Assembly: GCF_015222005.1 (NCBI RefSeq)
Contig: NZ_JADFFL010000002.1
Span: 496,001-560,000 of the forward strand
Source: Mucilaginibacter myungsuensis
GTDB taxonomy: Bacteria > Bacteroidota > Bacteroidia > Sphingobacteriales > Sphingobacteriaceae
Direction of reading: 5' to 3'
DNA length: 64,000 bases
Shown here: positions 51,281 to 61,148 of the stretch, piece after piece
How positions within the stretch are numbered: the first letter of the stretch is position 1
Layout: every line of letters starts with the position of its first letter
Program-made: the position numbers and the translations under genes
Notes under the pieces: generated by a model
What the model was told of the DNA's origin: nothing
What the model saw: only the letters and a program-made list of their open reading frames with translations
Database searches by the model: none

Positions 51281-52445
51281 ATATCAACCTGGTTACTTTA
51301 CTATCCGCAGTAAGTTTCAGGTCATTTAATCCGCTTATCAAATTAAGGCCGGGGGTTTTGCCAATTTGCAGGCTGCCTTTATCCGCCTCTATTCCTAAAA
51401 ATTTAGCGCCGTTAATGGTTGCCCATTCCAATAAACGGGCAGTATCTAAAGCCGGGAAATTCTGTTGCAGGGTGATCATCTCGCTCAGGATGCACAATTT
51501 TGTGTTCGAGGCCAGGCTGTCGGTCCCTAACGTCAGGCTATCACCTTGTCCAAGAAACAACTCAACCTTCGGCAGGCGTTTTTCGATGAACAGATTAGCG
51601 TTAGGGCAAAAGCACCAGGTTATCTTCTTGTCGAAACGTTTGGTGAAATAGATGTCCTTTAAATTAGTACAAGTATTATGCACCATCAAAATGCGCTGTT
51701 TACTGCTTAGCAATGGCAGGATAGATTGTAGTGAGTTACGGGCCTGCGGTTTAAAAAAATCGATATTCAAACCAAAAGAATCGTACAGGTCTAAAAAACC
51801 ACCCAGTTTGTAGCGGTAGAACTTATTCTCATCTTCGCACTCCTGGTTGTGGATACTCAGCAAGTTGGTGTTCTTGTCCGCGTAATTCTTGATCAGCTTA
51901 AATAACTCTTTCGATACCGAGTATGGCGCGTGAGGTGTTAGCGAAGCATTGGGTTTAAACTCTTCAACCAGCGCCAGGCCGTTGTCAAATATCTCTTGCG
52001 CGCGGGCGGGTAAAAAGCTAAAGGTCTCTACAAAAGTGTGATAGTACAGCTTACTTTTTGCTTTAACGGGCGCTGTTATGGCGCTGTTGGATATATCGCC
52101 CACGGCAACTATACCGCGCTCGTACATGTCACTGTCCGATCGTTCGGCAGCGGCAAACACTTCGGCATCGTCGGCTTTGCGGGTGGACTGCACATTTTTA
52201 ATGAACTGAACTAAACCGCTGCCTATAGTGAGTTTGTCTTTTAAGTGGGATAGTTCGAGATGGCAATGTGTATTAATAAACCCGGGGCAAATAATGCCGT
52301 TCAACTTTTCGGTATTGGGGTTGTGATGATCGGAAGGGTTGTCTGACAGGGCTACTATCTTACCGTCGTCATCAACGGTGATAAGTCCATTTTTAACAGG
52401 ATCGGCATGTACAGGAAAAACGTAATCGGCTATAAAAGTTTTCAT
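51279..52445 (-). CDS. Amidohydrolase family metal-dependent deaminase/hydrolase
   Basis: 388 residues of the COG0402 type. Metal ligands are HxH in FINTHCHLELSHL, His in LTPHAPYSVS, a His in LLSIHNQEC and the catalytic Asp in LTLGTDSLASN. A TIM barrel is flanked by the small beta-sandwich formed by both ends (LITVDDDGKIVAL, GKTPGLNLI). Relatives deaminate nucleobases, nucleosides or aminodeoxyfutalosine; I cannot choose among them. Divergent from rlmN. Confidence 0.85.
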   Translation of the reverse strand: MKTFIADYVFPVHADPVKNGLITVDDDGKIVALSDNPSDHHNPNTEKLNGIICPGFINTHCHLELSHLKDKLTIGSGLVQFIKNVQSTRKADDAEVFAAAERSDSDMYERGIVAVGDISNSAITAPVKAKSKLYYHTFVETFSFLPARAQEIFDNGLALVEEFKPNASLTPHAPYSVSKELFKLIKNYADKNTNLLSIHNQECEDENKFYRYKLGGFLDLYDSFGLNIDFFKPQARNSLQSILPLLSSKQRILMVHNTCTNLKDIYFTKRFDKKITWCFCPNANLFIEKRLPKVELFLGQGDSLTLGTDSLASNTKLCILSEMITLQQNFPALDTARLLEWATINGAKFLGIEADKGSLQIGKTPGLNLISGLNDLKLTADSKVTRLI

Positions 52446-52589
52446 TGGTATCTGGCTAAGCTCATCCCGTCATTAATACAATATTAAGTTATTTTATATA
52501 ACTATTGGTTAAAATACGATCAATTTCGGTTATTGTTTTATTTTTACAATTAAACAACACCATCAAATTACGGTCGTCAAAAAAATAAG

Positions 52590-52597
52590 TACCTTTG
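52590..52597 (+). promoter_or_regulatory. -7 element of the rlmN promoter
   Basis: TACCTTTG matches TAnnTTTG, but no good -33 TTTG stands at the expected spacing. It implies a 5' UTR of about 8 nt before the ATG at 52612. Confidence 0.4.
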
Positions 52598-52611
52598 CCG
52601 CGTAACTTACA

Positions 52612-53661
52612 ATGGCAAAAGTAGATATCCGTAGTTTGAGCCTTCCGGCTTTGCAAGATCAATTTACCCAAATGGGCGAAAAGGCTTTCCGTGCAAAGCA
52701 GGTTTTTGAGTGGCTTTGGAAAAGATCATGTACTTCGTTCGACGACATGAGCAATATATCTAAAGAACTGCGTACTAAACTAAATGATGGTTTTACTATC
52801 AATAACGTTAAAATTCATAACTCACAGTTTAGTGCTGATAAAACTATAAAAAATTCTTTTATTTTACACGATAACCATCTAATTGAGGGCGTTTTAATTC
52901 CTGCCCCCGAAAGGATGACCGCCTGTGTATCATCACAAGTTGGATGCAGCCTTACCTGTAAATTTTGCGCTACAGGCTATATGGACCGTAAGCGCAACCT
53001 CAACCCCGACGAGATCTACGATCAGGTGGTACTTATTCACAACCAAGCAGTTGTGAACTATGGCATCCCCCTGACAAACATAGTTTATATGGGCATGGGC
53101 GAACCATTGCTCAACTATGCCAACATGATGAGATCGATCGAGATGATCACTTCAGAGGAAGGCCTGAATATGTCGCCAAAAAGGATCACCGTATCTACTG
53201 CAGGTATTGCCAAAATGATCCGTAAACTTGGCGATGACGGCGTAAAGTTCAACCTGGCACTATCGCTACACGCTGCAAATGACAAAAAGCGTAACGAGAT
53301 CATGCCCATTAACGAGCAAAACTCTTTAAAAGCCCTTGCCGACGCACTTAAGTATTTTTACGCAAAAACGAAGAATCCGGTTACGTATGAGTACATAGTT
53401 TTTGACGGTTTTAATGACAATATTGAAGATGCTGCCGAACTGGCCAAGTTTTGCAAGCACCTGCCATGCAAGGTGAACATCATTGAATATAACCCCATCT
53501 CATTCGCCAGTTTCCTTAATGCTGATGTAGATAAGATAGAGGCTTTTGCCGACCATTTGCGCAAACAAGGCATTATCACCAATGTGCGCCGTAGCCGTGG
53601 TAAGGATATTGATGCGGCTTGCGGGCAGTTGGCTATAAAGGATAAAGAAGCTGCTGTTTAG
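52612..53661 (+). CDS. rlmN: 23S rRNA (adenine2503-C2)/tRNA methyltransferase
   Basis: 349 residues, radical SAM. It methylates C2 of A2503 in 23S rRNA and A37 in some tRNAs. The cluster motif is GCSLTCKFCATGYM (Cys122, Cys126, Cys129). VYMGMGEPLLNY and SLHAANDKKRNEIMPIN are the usual SAM-binding segments, and the C-terminal DAACGQLA carries the second catalytic Cys (about 337). The N-terminal HhH-like domain is complete. Confidence 0.96.
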   Translation: MAKVDIRSLSLPALQDQFTQMGEKAFRAKQVFEWLWKRSCTSFDDMSNISKELRTKLNDGFTINNVKIHNSQFSADKTIKNSFILHDNHLIEGVLIPAPERMTACVSSQVGCSLTCKFCATGYMDRKRNLNPDEIYDQVVLIHNQAVVNYGIPLTNIVYMGMGEPLLNYANMMRSIEMITSEEGLNMSPKRITVSTAGIAKMIRKLGDDGVKFNLALSLHAANDKKRNEIMPINEQNSLKALADALKYFYAKTKNPVTYEYIVFDGFNDNIEDAAELAKFCKHLPCKVNIIEYNPISFASFLNADVDKIEAFADHLRKQGIITNVRRSRGKDIDAACGQLAIKDKEAAV

Positions 53662-53772
53662 TTAGCGACCGCTGAATAATTTGACCTTTTATGATATCGC
53701 TGATGTTTTGTGTTTCGCAGGTTGATAATGACATCCCTCTGGCTTCAGGTTAAGACTAAAGTTTAACAAATG

Positions 53773-53793
53773 CAGAAAAGTCTGACTTTTCTG
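53773..53793. promoter_or_regulatory. 21-bp perfect palindrome upstream of a lipoprotein gene
   Basis: CAGAAAAGTC-T-GACTTTTCTG, ten-base arms around one base, 45 bp before the ATG at 53838. The geometry suits a dimeric repressor site better than a terminator. Confidence 0.5.
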
Positions 53794-53837
53794 AACCCGA
53801 CTGCAACATCCGCAATACTTTCATCGTCTATCCGGAC

Positions 53838-54530
53838 ATGAAAACAATTTATTCCATCTTATCAACAATTTGTTTGGTAGTGGCACTTAGCTCATGCTCG
53901 CACGATGTATATAACAACAAGGCTTTTTTAAAGGATAATGACCTGCAAGGCAAAAAACTTGCAGTGCTCCCTGTGGAGGTGACCTTGACCGGCAGTCAAC
54001 CCAAAAATTCGGACTGGTATGCCGAGGAGCAAAGCACCAGCCTGTCTATCCAAAATGAGTTGGAGCACGCTTACCTGCAATACACCTCCTCTCACAGTCC
54101 TAAAAAACACCAACAGCAAGTACAAATGGTAGATGCCAATACGGTGAACCAGCGCCTTAAAACACGCGTGGCCGACCTGCGTACTACTTGGGGCATGGCT
54201 CCGGATAGCCTTGGTCGCATTGCCGGTGCCGACTTGGTATTACGTGTACGCATGAGCCGGATGCGTTTTATGAGTGATGCAGCCGCCAAAGGCATCAACG
54301 CCGGTGCTTTTATTATTGATGCGCTGATCAATACCAAAACCAACCAAATATCTACCCTGCCGCGCGTAAAAGCATCAGAGGTGAATTACGAGATCAGCCT
54401 GATCGATGTAAAGACCGGCACTGTGGTGTCAAGTTTTGTTAACCGGCCCGATAAAGACAATAATGGCAACAGCATCCGCAAAGGGAACGAGAAAATGGCT
54501 GAACAGTCTGCTGTGTTTGCGGTCAGGTAA
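53838..54530 (+). CDS. Hypothetical lipoprotein
   Basis: 230 residues. A lipoprotein signal ends in LSSC. I do not recognise the mature domain with confidence: KKLAVLPVEVTLTG, IQNELEHAYLQY, AGADLVLRVRMSRMRFM and EVNYEISLIDVKTGTVVSSF resemble the strand-helix plan of CsgG/TolB-N-type periplasmic domains, which also start from a KxLAVLP strand. The mature chain contains no cysteine beyond the lipidated one. A palindrome lies just upstream. Confidence 0.65.
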   Translation: MKTIYSILSTICLVVALSSCSHDVYNNKAFLKDNDLQGKKLAVLPVEVTLTGSQPKNSDWYAEEQSTSLSIQNELEHAYLQYTSSHSPKKHQQQVQMVDANTVNQRLKTRVADLRTTWGMAPDSLGRIAGADLVLRVRMSRMRFMSDAAAKGINAGAFIIDALINTKTNQISTLPRVKASEVNYEISLIDVKTGTVVSSFVNRPDKDNNGNSIRKGNEKMAEQSAVFAVR

Positions 54531-54554
54531 GTTGTTATTTAAAAGCACCACAAC

Positions 54555-54664
54555 GTCATGGCGAGGAGCTTCTATCAGCGACGTGGCCATCCCCGGCAAG
54601 CAGAGCGGCTCTCTATTCCTAACCTTTATATTGGGGATCGCTACGCTGCGCTCGCGATTGTGAT
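54555..54664. repeat. Family D repeat copy 2, diverged
   Basis: GTCATGGCGAGGAGCTTCTA followed by TCAGCGACGTGGCCATCCCCG matches 48573-48615 almost base for base. The right half diverges (CTCGCGATTGTGAT rather than TCCTCGCAATGAC). Confidence 0.7.
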
Positions 54665-54669
54665 AGCGT

Positions 54670-54715
54670 TTAAATGCAGAATGCCCCGAGGATCCTCGGG
54701 GCATTCTGCATTTAA
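54670..54715. terminator. 46-bp perfect palindrome, possible bidirectional terminator
   Basis: Two 23-nt arms with no spacer, centred on GGATCC, sit between the convergent lipoprotein and M28 peptidase genes. The GC-rich core is CAGAATGCCCCGAGGA and its complement, with ATTTAA outside. The position suits a two-way terminator; the T tracts are short. Confidence 0.65.
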
Positions 54716-54724
54716 TATCAAATA

Positions 54725-56299
54725 TTAGTTCTTTGGAGCATCTTTAGCATCAACTACCGGGCGTTTGTCGCGGTTGGCTAATTCCCAGCCTACAAAAAAT
54801 GCATGCTGAGCGCGTTTGGCCAATAACGGGAAGTTGATCTTGCTTACCTCGTCGCCTAAGCCATGGTAGTCAGGGTGTGTACCGTTGAACCAGAAGATGA
54901 TCGGTACGCCATGCTTAGCAAAGTTATAGTGGTCAGAACGGTAGTAGAAACGGTTAGGATCGTTCAGGTCGTCATAACGATAATCTAACTTCAGTTTGGT
55001 GTAAGTGTCGTTAGCTTTGTCCGATATCGCTTTCAACTCGGTACTTAACATGGCCGAACCGATAGGGAACACATAGTTAGCTGAATCTGCGTTGTTTTTG
55101 TAATCATCACCAACACGACCGATCATATCTATGTTCAGATCGGCAACGGTGTTAGCCATTGGGTAGATCGGGTGTTCACCGTAGTACTCAGAACCTAACA
55201 GACCTTTTTCCTCGCCAACGTTACCCAGGAACAATACCGTACGGCGCGGGCCTTTACCATCTTTTTGAGCTTGCGCAAAAGCACGGGCAATAGCCAGGAT
55301 ACCTACAGTACCAGAACCATCGTCGTCGGCACCGTTAAATACTTTGTCTTTTGCACCAGGGGCAGTGTTCAAACCTTCGTGATCATAGTGGGCAGAAAAT
55401 ACTACCACTTCTTCTTTCAGTTTTTTATCGTTACCCGGGATCACAGCAACAATGTCCTGAGCCATGATATCCTTTGTCTCTGAACCGTAAGCAGCGCTCA
55501 CACTTGCTTTGATCGTTTGAGATTGTGGTGTACCACCATCAATAGCGGTCTTGATCTGCGCGTAAGTTTTACCGGTAGATTTTAAGATCTGGTCGGCAAC
55601 ATCAGTAGTGATGCTGAAAGCGATAGTGGCAGCAGTTGGAGCAGCCGGAGCGCCTTCTTTTTTAAGCGCGATACGTGGTTTTTGGCTCGCAAAACGCGGG
55701 GCCATTTGCGCAACGGCAGGGCTTGCAGCCAAGATCAGCGCAGGGCCTTTAGCCATTACGGCACGTGTGTTAGGGTTACCCATCATACGGCGGCCACCAG
55801 CAGCAGGAGCGGCAGTAGCGCCATCTTTAGCAGGAGGGGCTTCGTTCAATAATAATACGATCTTACCTTTAATATCAGCGGTCAATTCAGCCTCACTGCC
55901 GTAGCCAATAAAGATGATATCATCAGCGCTTACAGTAGCTGCAGCAGCCGAGCCGCTGCCGTAAAAGTCTTTACCGAAGGTAAGTTTGGTGCCATTAATG
56001 GCAAAGTTGTTCACTTTGAACATGCTTTGGGTTAATGGTACATCTAAAAAGTACGAACCTTTATTGGCTGGTAACAAACCTAATTTTTTGTACTGATCGG
56101 CTAAGTATTTAGCGGCCTTTTCTGCACCCGGCTGACCGGTCTCGCGGCCTTCCATCTCGTCAGATGCTACAATGGTCAGCTGTTCTTTAGTGTACTCGGC
56201 CGATACCAGCTTCGAGTACTTTACAGCGGTGGGGTTCTGTTGGGCTGTCGCTACTGCCGATATGGCCATCGCTACCGCCCAGATCGCGGTTTTCTTCAT
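54725..56299 (-). CDS. Secreted M28 family zinc metallopeptidase
   Basis: 524 residues with a signal peptide (AISAVATAQQ). The co-catalytic two-zinc site is complete: His in SAHYDHEG, Asp in NGADDDGSGT, Glu in GEEKGLLGSEYYGE, Asp in LNIDMIGR and His in THPDYHGLGD. A PA-like insert (about 130-270) with Ala/Pro-rich stretches separates the N-terminal part (EGRETGQPGAEKAAKYL) from the catalytic core. It is a periplasmic or secreted aminopeptidase of broad family; the substrate is unknown. Confidence 0.92.
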   Translation of the reverse strand: MKKTAIWAVAMAISAVATAQQNPTAVKYSKLVSAEYTKEQLTIVASDEMEGRETGQPGAEKAAKYLADQYKKLGLLPANKGSYFLDVPLTQSMFKVNNFAINGTKLTFGKDFYGSGSAAAATVSADDIIFIGYGSEAELTADIKGKIVLLLNEAPPAKDGATAAPAAGGRRMMGNPNTRAVMAKGPALILAASPAVAQMAPRFASQKPRIALKKEGAPAAPTAATIAFSITTDVADQILKSTGKTYAQIKTAIDGGTPQSQTIKASVSAAYGSETKDIMAQDIVAVIPGNDKKLKEEVVVFSAHYDHEGLNTAPGAKDKVFNGADDDGSGTVGILAIARAFAQAQKDGKGPRRTVLFLGNVGEEKGLLGSEYYGEHPIYPMANTVADLNIDMIGRVGDDYKNNADSANYVFPIGSAMLSTELKAISDKANDTYTKLKLDYRYDDLNDPNRFYYRSDHYNFAKHGVPIIFWFNGTHPDYHGLGDEVSKINFPLLAKRAQHAFFVGWELANRDKRPVVDAKDAPKN

Positions 56300-56421
56300 T
56301 TTTTCTCGTTTTGTTAGTTTACCCGCCGGTTAGGGACCAGCGGGATAGTTATTGTTTTTTTTGTTCAGTTTTTCATTTGCAGGGTGTAAGGCGGTTGGCG
56401 CTTAATAATTAGTGCCTTTAT

Positions 56422-56856
56422 TTAGCAAGACATCTTAGCCACCCTATTGGCATGTCGACCACCTTCAAATTCCGACGATAAAAAGGTCTCGACGATCTCC
56501 TTAGCCTCATCCAGGCTGATAAACCTCGCCGGGATGCAGACCACGTTAGCGTTATTATGCTGACGGGCCAATGCTGCCAGCTCAGTATTCCAGCAGATGG
56601 CTGCACGGATGCCCTGGTGTTTATTGGCTGTTATTGCTACACCGTTGGCACTGCCACATACCAATATGCCTAAGTCGGCCTCGCCGTTTTCTACAGCGTT
56701 GGCTACTGGGTGGGCAAAGTCGGGATAATCTACAGATGCGTTGCTGTATGTGCCAAAGTCGGCCACTTCGTTATTGCTTAAACTTGCGGCTATGGCTTGT
56801 TTGTAATCAAACCCGGCGTGATCAGAACCTATAGCGATCTTAAGACCTGCTTTCAT
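56422..56856 (-). CDS. rpiB: Ribose-5-phosphate isomerase B
   Basis: 144 residues. It interconverts ribose-5-phosphate and ribulose-5-phosphate in the pentose phosphate pathway. KIAIGSDHAGFDYK at the N-terminus, the catalytic Cys in GILVCGSANGVAITANK, and NNANVVCIPARFI are family markers. The ATG at 56856 is preferred; the in-frame TTG nine bases upstream is less likely. Third-party LacA/B isomerases look alike, but single RpiB is the common form. It precedes the M28 gene on the same strand. Confidence 0.93.
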   Translation of the reverse strand: MKAGLKIAIGSDHAGFDYKQAIAASLSNNEVADFGTYSNASVDYPDFAHPVANAVENGEADLGILVCGSANGVAITANKHQGIRAAICWNTELAALARQHNNANVVCIPARFISLDEAKEIVETFLSSEFEGGRHANRVAKMSC

Positions 56857-56963
56857 CAATTTCAAAAGTATTCAGAATAATTTGGGAACTAAAGTAACTA
56901 TTTTGCGATAATGATACGGCCTGTTTTATGATAAAGATGATGACGGCATATCACAACACTGCA

Positions 56964-56992
56964 AATAAAAAAGGCGGCCTTTACAGACCGCC
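56964..56992 (-). terminator. Rho-independent terminator after tatC
   Basis: On the minus strand GGCGG and CCGCC pair around a 10-nt loop, then TTTTTTATT. It ends the fatty-acid/tatC transcript before rpiB. Confidence 0.8.
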
Positions 56993-57004
56993 TCAAATTC
57001 TTTA

Positions 57005-57874
57005 TCAGATATTGGCAAGCTCCTCAGGTTTCTTCAGCTTGCGTTTCTCTACCATGGCCGCTACCACTATACTTACCTCGTACAAAATAAATAGCGGGAT
57101 ACTTACTACGGTCATGGTCATCATATCCGGTGTTGGGGTGACGATAGCAGCAATGATCAGGATGATCACGATAGCGTAACGACGGGATGAACGCATCAAT
57201 TTTGGCGTCATAACACCAAGTGTAGCCAATACGTAAATGATGATCGGCAACTCAAATACAATGCCAGTAGCCAGAGTTAATGTGGCTACTGATGACAAAT
57301 ATGAATCTATAGTTGGCCTGTTCTCTATCAGCGAACTCACCTCATACGTAGATAAAAAGTGTACCGACATAGGTGTGATCACGTAGTAACCGAACATGAT
57401 ACCTAAAAAGAACAGGAACGTGGCGTAAAACACAAAGCCTGTAGCTGCTTTACGTTCGGCACTATGCAGGGCAGGACGGATAAAGCGCCATATCTCCCAT
57501 AACAAATAGGGGATACCCAGCGTGATACCGATCAGTAGCGACGAGTTGATCTGCAAGGTGAACTGACCAGCCATCTCGTTATTTTGCAACTTGATGTTCA
57601 TCTCGCTAAAGCAAAAATCGCGGTGCAGCATTTTGCCAATGTCGCACATGGTGCGGTAAGTCCAAAAATCGTTACGGGCCGGGCCCATAATAACGGTGTG
57701 GAAAAGCCACTCATAATAACCGAATGCAAATCCGGTAAAGATCAGTATGGCTATAGATGCCCGGATGAGGTGCCACCTTAAAGCTTCAAGGTGATCAAAA
57801 AAAGACATTTCGGCTTCCAGCGTTTTGCCTTTATCCTTTATCGCTCCAATTAACTTATTTCCGGTGTCGCTCAT
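57005..57874 (-). CDS. tatC: Sec-independent protein translocase subunit TatC
   Basis: 289 residues, with six membrane spans. TatC recognises twin-arginine signal peptides. MSFFDHLEALRWHLIRASIA matches the conserved N-terminal box; LGIPYLLWEIWRFIRPALH is the conserved cytoplasmic loop after span 2, and the periplasmic loop after span 1 is unusually long (about 57-100), as in other Bacteroidota. The ATG at 57874 is used because the in-frame codon at 57883 is a TTG. tatA is not adjacent. It follows accC by 75 bp. Confidence 0.93.
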   Translation of the reverse strand: MSDTGNKLIGAIKDKGKTLEAEMSFFDHLEALRWHLIRASIAILIFTGFAFGYYEWLFHTVIMGPARNDFWTYRTMCDIGKMLHRDFCFSEMNIKLQNNEMAGQFTLQINSSLLIGITLGIPYLLWEIWRFIRPALHSAERKAATGFVFYATFLFFLGIMFGYYVITPMSVHFLSTYEVSSLIENRPTIDSYLSSVATLTLATGIVFELPIIIYVLATLGVMTPKLMRSSRRYAIVIILIIAAIVTPTPDMMTMTVVSIPLFILYEVSIVVAAMVEKRKLKKPEELANI

Positions 57875-57949
57875 TGCATACAAATATAGCCCTTGGGGGT
57901 TACCCTCGGGCTAATTACGTTATTATTTTGTCAGAAGTTTTAGTAGTAA

Positions 57950-59284
57950 TTACATTACAAAACTATCCATGAATTTAGTAGTGAAATTACCAGCGCGGAA
58001 GTTAGGGTCCTGCAATAATTTCAGGTGGAACGGAATGGTAGTTTTGATACCCTCGATCACAAATTCGCTCAGCGCGCGGGTCATGGTGTTTAACGCTTCC
58101 TCGCGGGTTTGCGCTACGCAGATCACCTTTGCTATCATCGAATCGTAATTTGGCGGGATCACATAACCACTGTACACGTGCGTATCGATACGGACACCAT
58201 GGCCACCCGGTGAGTGGAAGTTGGTGATCTTACCCGGCGACGGACGGAAGTTGTTATGCGGATCTTCGGCATTGATACGGCACTCGATGGCGTGCATCTG
58301 CGGCTCGTAGCTTTTGCCCGAGATAGGGATACCGGCAGCAACCTTGATCTGTTCTTTGATCAGGTCGAAGTTGATCACCTCTTCGGTAACCGGGTGCTCT
58401 ACCTGGATACGGGTGTTCATCTCCATAAAGTAGAAGTTGCGGTCCTTATCCACCAAAAACTCAATGGTACCGGCACCTTCGTACTTAACAGCTTTGGCGC
58501 CTTTGATAGCGGCATCGCCCATTTTTTTACGCAGTTTCTCGGTCATGAAAGGCGATGGGGCCTCCTCAACCAATTTTTGGTGACGACGCTGGATAGAGCA
58601 GTCACGCTCGCTCAGGTGGCAAACTTTGCCGTATTGATCGCCCACAACTTGTATCTCGATGTGGCGCGGATCCTGTACGTATTTCTCCAGGTACATACCA
58701 TCGTTACCAAAAGCTGCACCAGACTCAGCACGGGCCGAATCCCACGCAGCTTCAAAATCCTCGTCGCGCCATACAATGCGCATACCACGGCCACCACCAC
58801 CGGCAGTAGCTTTTAGGATAACAGGGTAGCCGATCTTTTTGGCGATATCCTGACCTTGTTTAAAGGAGTCTAACAAACCTTCAGATCCCGGGATACATGG
58901 TACACCCGCTTTTTTCATGGTCTCTTTAGCCGAAGCTTTATCGCCCATGGAGTTGATCTGATCGGCAGTAGCGCCAATAAATTTGATATTGTATTCGGCA
59001 CAGATAGCCGAGAATTTAGCGTTTTCTGAAAGGAAACCGTAACCCGGGTGTATCGCGTCGGCATTGGTCAGTTCGGCCGCCGAAATGATGTTAGGGATAT
59101 TCAGGTAAGAATCGCGGCTTGCCGGCGGACCGATACAAACAGCCTCGTCGGCAAAGCGCACGTGCAGACTATCGCGGTCGGCAGTTGAATATACAGCCAC
59201 CGTTTTAATACCCATCTCCTTACAAGTACGGATGATGCGCAAGGCGATCTCGCCACGGTTAGCTATTAGGATCTTTTTAAACAT
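57950..59284 (-). CDS. accC: Acetyl-CoA carboxylase, biotin carboxylase subunit
   Basis: 444 residues. It carboxylates biotin on AccB with ATP and bicarbonate, the first committed step of fatty acid synthesis. [30 protein letters not shown], the ATP-grasp glycine loop [29 protein letters not shown] and [11 protein letters not shown] are all present. Slightly short at the C-terminus but within family range. The repeat-filled gap to accB is 161 bp. Confidence 0.96.
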   Translation of the reverse strand: MFKKILIANRGEIALRIIRTCKEMGIKTVAVYSTADRDSLHVRFADEAVCIGPPASRDSYLNIPNIISAAELTNADAIHPGYGFLSENAKFSAICAEYNIKFIGATADQINSMGDKASAKETMKKAGVPCIPGSEGLLDSFKQGQDIAKKIGYPVILKATAGGGGRGMRIVWRDEDFEAAWDSARAESGAAFGNDGMYLEKYVQDPRHIEIQVVGDQYGKVCHLSERDCSIQRRHQKLVEEAPSPFMTEKLRKKMGDAAIKGAKAVKYEGAGTIEFLVDKDRNFYFMEMNTRIQVEHPVTEEVINFDLIKEQIKVAAGIPISGKSYEPQMHAIECRINAEDPHNNFRPSPGKITNFHSPGGHGVRIDTHVYSGYVIPPNYDSMIAKVICVAQTREEALNTMTRALSEFVIEGIKTTIPFHLKLLQDPNFRAGNFTTKFMDSFVM

Positions 59285-59292
59285 TGTTTCTT

Positions 59293-59432
59293 TTGGATTT
59301 CACCGATGTTTTTTAGATTTCACCGATGCTTTTCAAAATCAATTAGCAACACACAGTTATCCGAGAGATCAACAATGATCGGGAGATATCAAGAAAAAAT
59401 CTGTGAAATCTATCCGAAAATCGGTGAAATCA
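59293..59432. repeat. Inverted pair of GATTTCACCGAT repeats, family E copies 2 and 3
   Basis: 59293-59331 holds GGATTTCACCGATG and AGATTTCACCGATG in tandem; 59396-59432 holds AATCTGTGAAATC and AATCGGTGAAATC, the inverted form. The pair could fold into a long hairpin in the accB-accC message. Copy 1 is at 49870-49904. Confidence 0.7.
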
Positions 59433-59445
59433 GCGTCGCGAAGCG

Positions 59446-59919
59446 TTACGCCGGTTCTACCAGGAATAACGGCTGATCGTACTCTACCGGCGAAGAATTG
59501 TCTACCAATATCTTCACGATACGGCCTGATACTTCAGACTCGATCTCGTTAAACAACTTCATTGCCTCGATGATACACAATACCGAACCAGAAGTGATCT
59601 CGTCGCCAACGTTTACGAACATTGGTTTTTCAGGACTTGCCGAGCGGTAGAAAGTACCGATCATTGGCGATTTTACAGTGATGTATTTAGAAGTGTCCGC
59701 AACCGGGGCAGCGGCAGGTAATGAAGGAGCATCAGCAGCAACGCTAACAGCTTGCGGAGCAGCAGGAGCCGGAGCAGCTACAGGCAACGAAGCTGTAACG
59801 TAAGTAGGTTCCTGATTTGTTTTAATGGTGATCTTGAAGTTCTCTTGCTCAATGGCAACTTCGTTAACGCCTGATTTTGAAACAAAACGTATGAGGTCCT
59901 GTATTTGCTTAATATCCAT
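59446..59919 (-). CDS. accB: Acetyl-CoA carboxylase biotin carboxyl carrier protein
   Basis: 157 residues. The N-terminal segment ([20 protein letters not shown]) and an Ala/Pro linker (about 45-75) lead to the biotinyl domain. Lys121 in [13 protein letters not shown] is the biotinylation site. The thumb-loop region [19 protein letters not shown] is typical of acetyl-CoA carboxylase. It is separated by 228 bp from fabH upstream and may have its own promoter. Confidence 0.96.
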   Translation of the reverse strand: MDIKQIQDLIRFVSKSGVNEVAIEQENFKITIKTNQEPTYVTASLPVAAPAPAAPQAVSVAADAPSLPAAAPVADTSKYITVKSPMIGTFYRSASPEKPMFVNVGDEITSGSVLCIIEAMKLFNEIESEVSGRIVKILVDNSSPVEYDQPLFLVEPA

Positions 59920-60147
59920 AGTTTAATGCAAAATTGGTTTTTAGGATAGTAGTATAAGTTTTATCAATATGCAAAATATCCCGATCGTTCGGGTTACAAA
60001 TATGCAGATGTTTAATTAATTATAGTACACATGTGCAAAATGCACGTGGCTTTCCTGGTAATTGGTTTAACACCAGACAATAAATAATGTTCACATTCAG
60101 TGCATTAAGTTATTAAACCCTAATGTACCGAATGTGATAATATTCCA

Positions 60148-61137
60148 TTAGTAAGCCCACTTAAGGTATAAAGAACCCCAGGTAAAGCCGCCGCCAAAAG
60201 CAGCTAATATAATGTTATCGCCTTTTTTAAATTTATCTTCCCACTCCCATAAGCATAATGGCAGGGTACCGTTTGTAGTATTACCGTAACGCTGAATGTT
60301 GACGGCAACCTTGTCCATGCTGATACCGGTACGTTCGGCCGTAGCGTCAATAATGCGCTTATTTGCCTGGTGTGGTACCAGCCATGCAATGTCATCGGCA
60401 GTAAGGCTGTTGCGATCCATTATTTCGGCAGCAACGTTTGCCATGTTGGTAACCGCGAATTTGAACACGGTCTTACCTTCCTGGAAAGCATAATGCTCTT
60501 TCGCATCAACGGTCTCGTGCGAGGCAGGTTTTAAAGAACCACCCGCTTTTTGGTTAAGGAAGTTACGGCCGGCACCATCGCTTTTCAGGATAGAATCCTG
60601 AACGCCATAACCTTCAAAGTTAGGCTCGAGCAAGGCAGCACCGCAACCATCACCAAAAATGATGCAGGTAGCACGGTCCTCGTAGTTAATGATCGACGAC
60701 ATTTTGTCGCCGCCCACTACCAGTACCTTAGTATGTCTACCACTCTCGATAAAAGAAGCGCCGGTAGCCAGGCCGAACAAAAAGCCCGAACAAGCCGCCT
60801 GCAGGTCATAACCCCAGGCATTTTTAGCGCCGATCTTATCAGCCAAAATATTGGCCGTTGCCGGGAAAGGCATATCGGGTGTAGTGGTACAAAAAATGAT
60901 CAGTTCTATTTCTTCGGCAGTAATGCCACGCTTTTTAAGCAGCGTTTGTACGGCCGGGACGGCCATATCAGAAGTGGCAAGGCCTTCGCCTTTTAACAAA
61001 CGGCGCTCTTTAATGCCCGTACGGCTGGTGATCCACTCATCGTTGGTCTCCACCATTGTTTCCAGCTCCTGATTGGTAAGCACATATTCAGGGACGTAGC
61101 CGTGTACCGCAGTTATAGCGGCATGAATTTTACTCAT
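60148..61137 (-). CDS. fabH: 3-oxoacyl-ACP synthase III
   Basis: 329 residues. It condenses acetyl- or branched acyl-CoA with malonyl-ACP to start fatty acid chains. The triad is complete: Cys116 in [13 protein letters not shown], His in [11 protein letters not shown] and Asn in [23 protein letters not shown] and the C-terminal [12 protein letters not shown] agree. It begins 11 bp after plsX. Bacteroidota FabH enzymes commonly use branched primers. Confidence 0.95.
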   Translation of the reverse strand: MSKIHAAITAVHGYVPEYVLTNQELETMVETNDEWITSRTGIKERRLLKGEGLATSDMAVPAVQTLLKKRGITAEEIELIIFCTTTPDMPFPATANILADKIGAKNAWGYDLQAACSGFLFGLATGASFIESGRHTKVLVVGGDKMSSIINYEDRATCIIFGDGCGAALLEPNFEGYGVQDSILKSDGAGRNFLNQKAGGSLKPASHETVDAKEHYAFQEGKTVFKFAVTNMANVAAEIMDRNSLTADDIAWLVPHQANKRIIDATAERTGISMDKVAVNIQRYGNTTNGTLPLCLWEWEDKFKKGDNIILAAFGGGFTWGSLYLKWAY

Positions 61138-61148
61138 TTATATCTTTT

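Noticed and set aside
52489..52671. Minus-strand 60-codon frame overlapping the rlmN start
   Set aside because: It overlaps the beginning of rlmN and its promoter and shows no conserved features.
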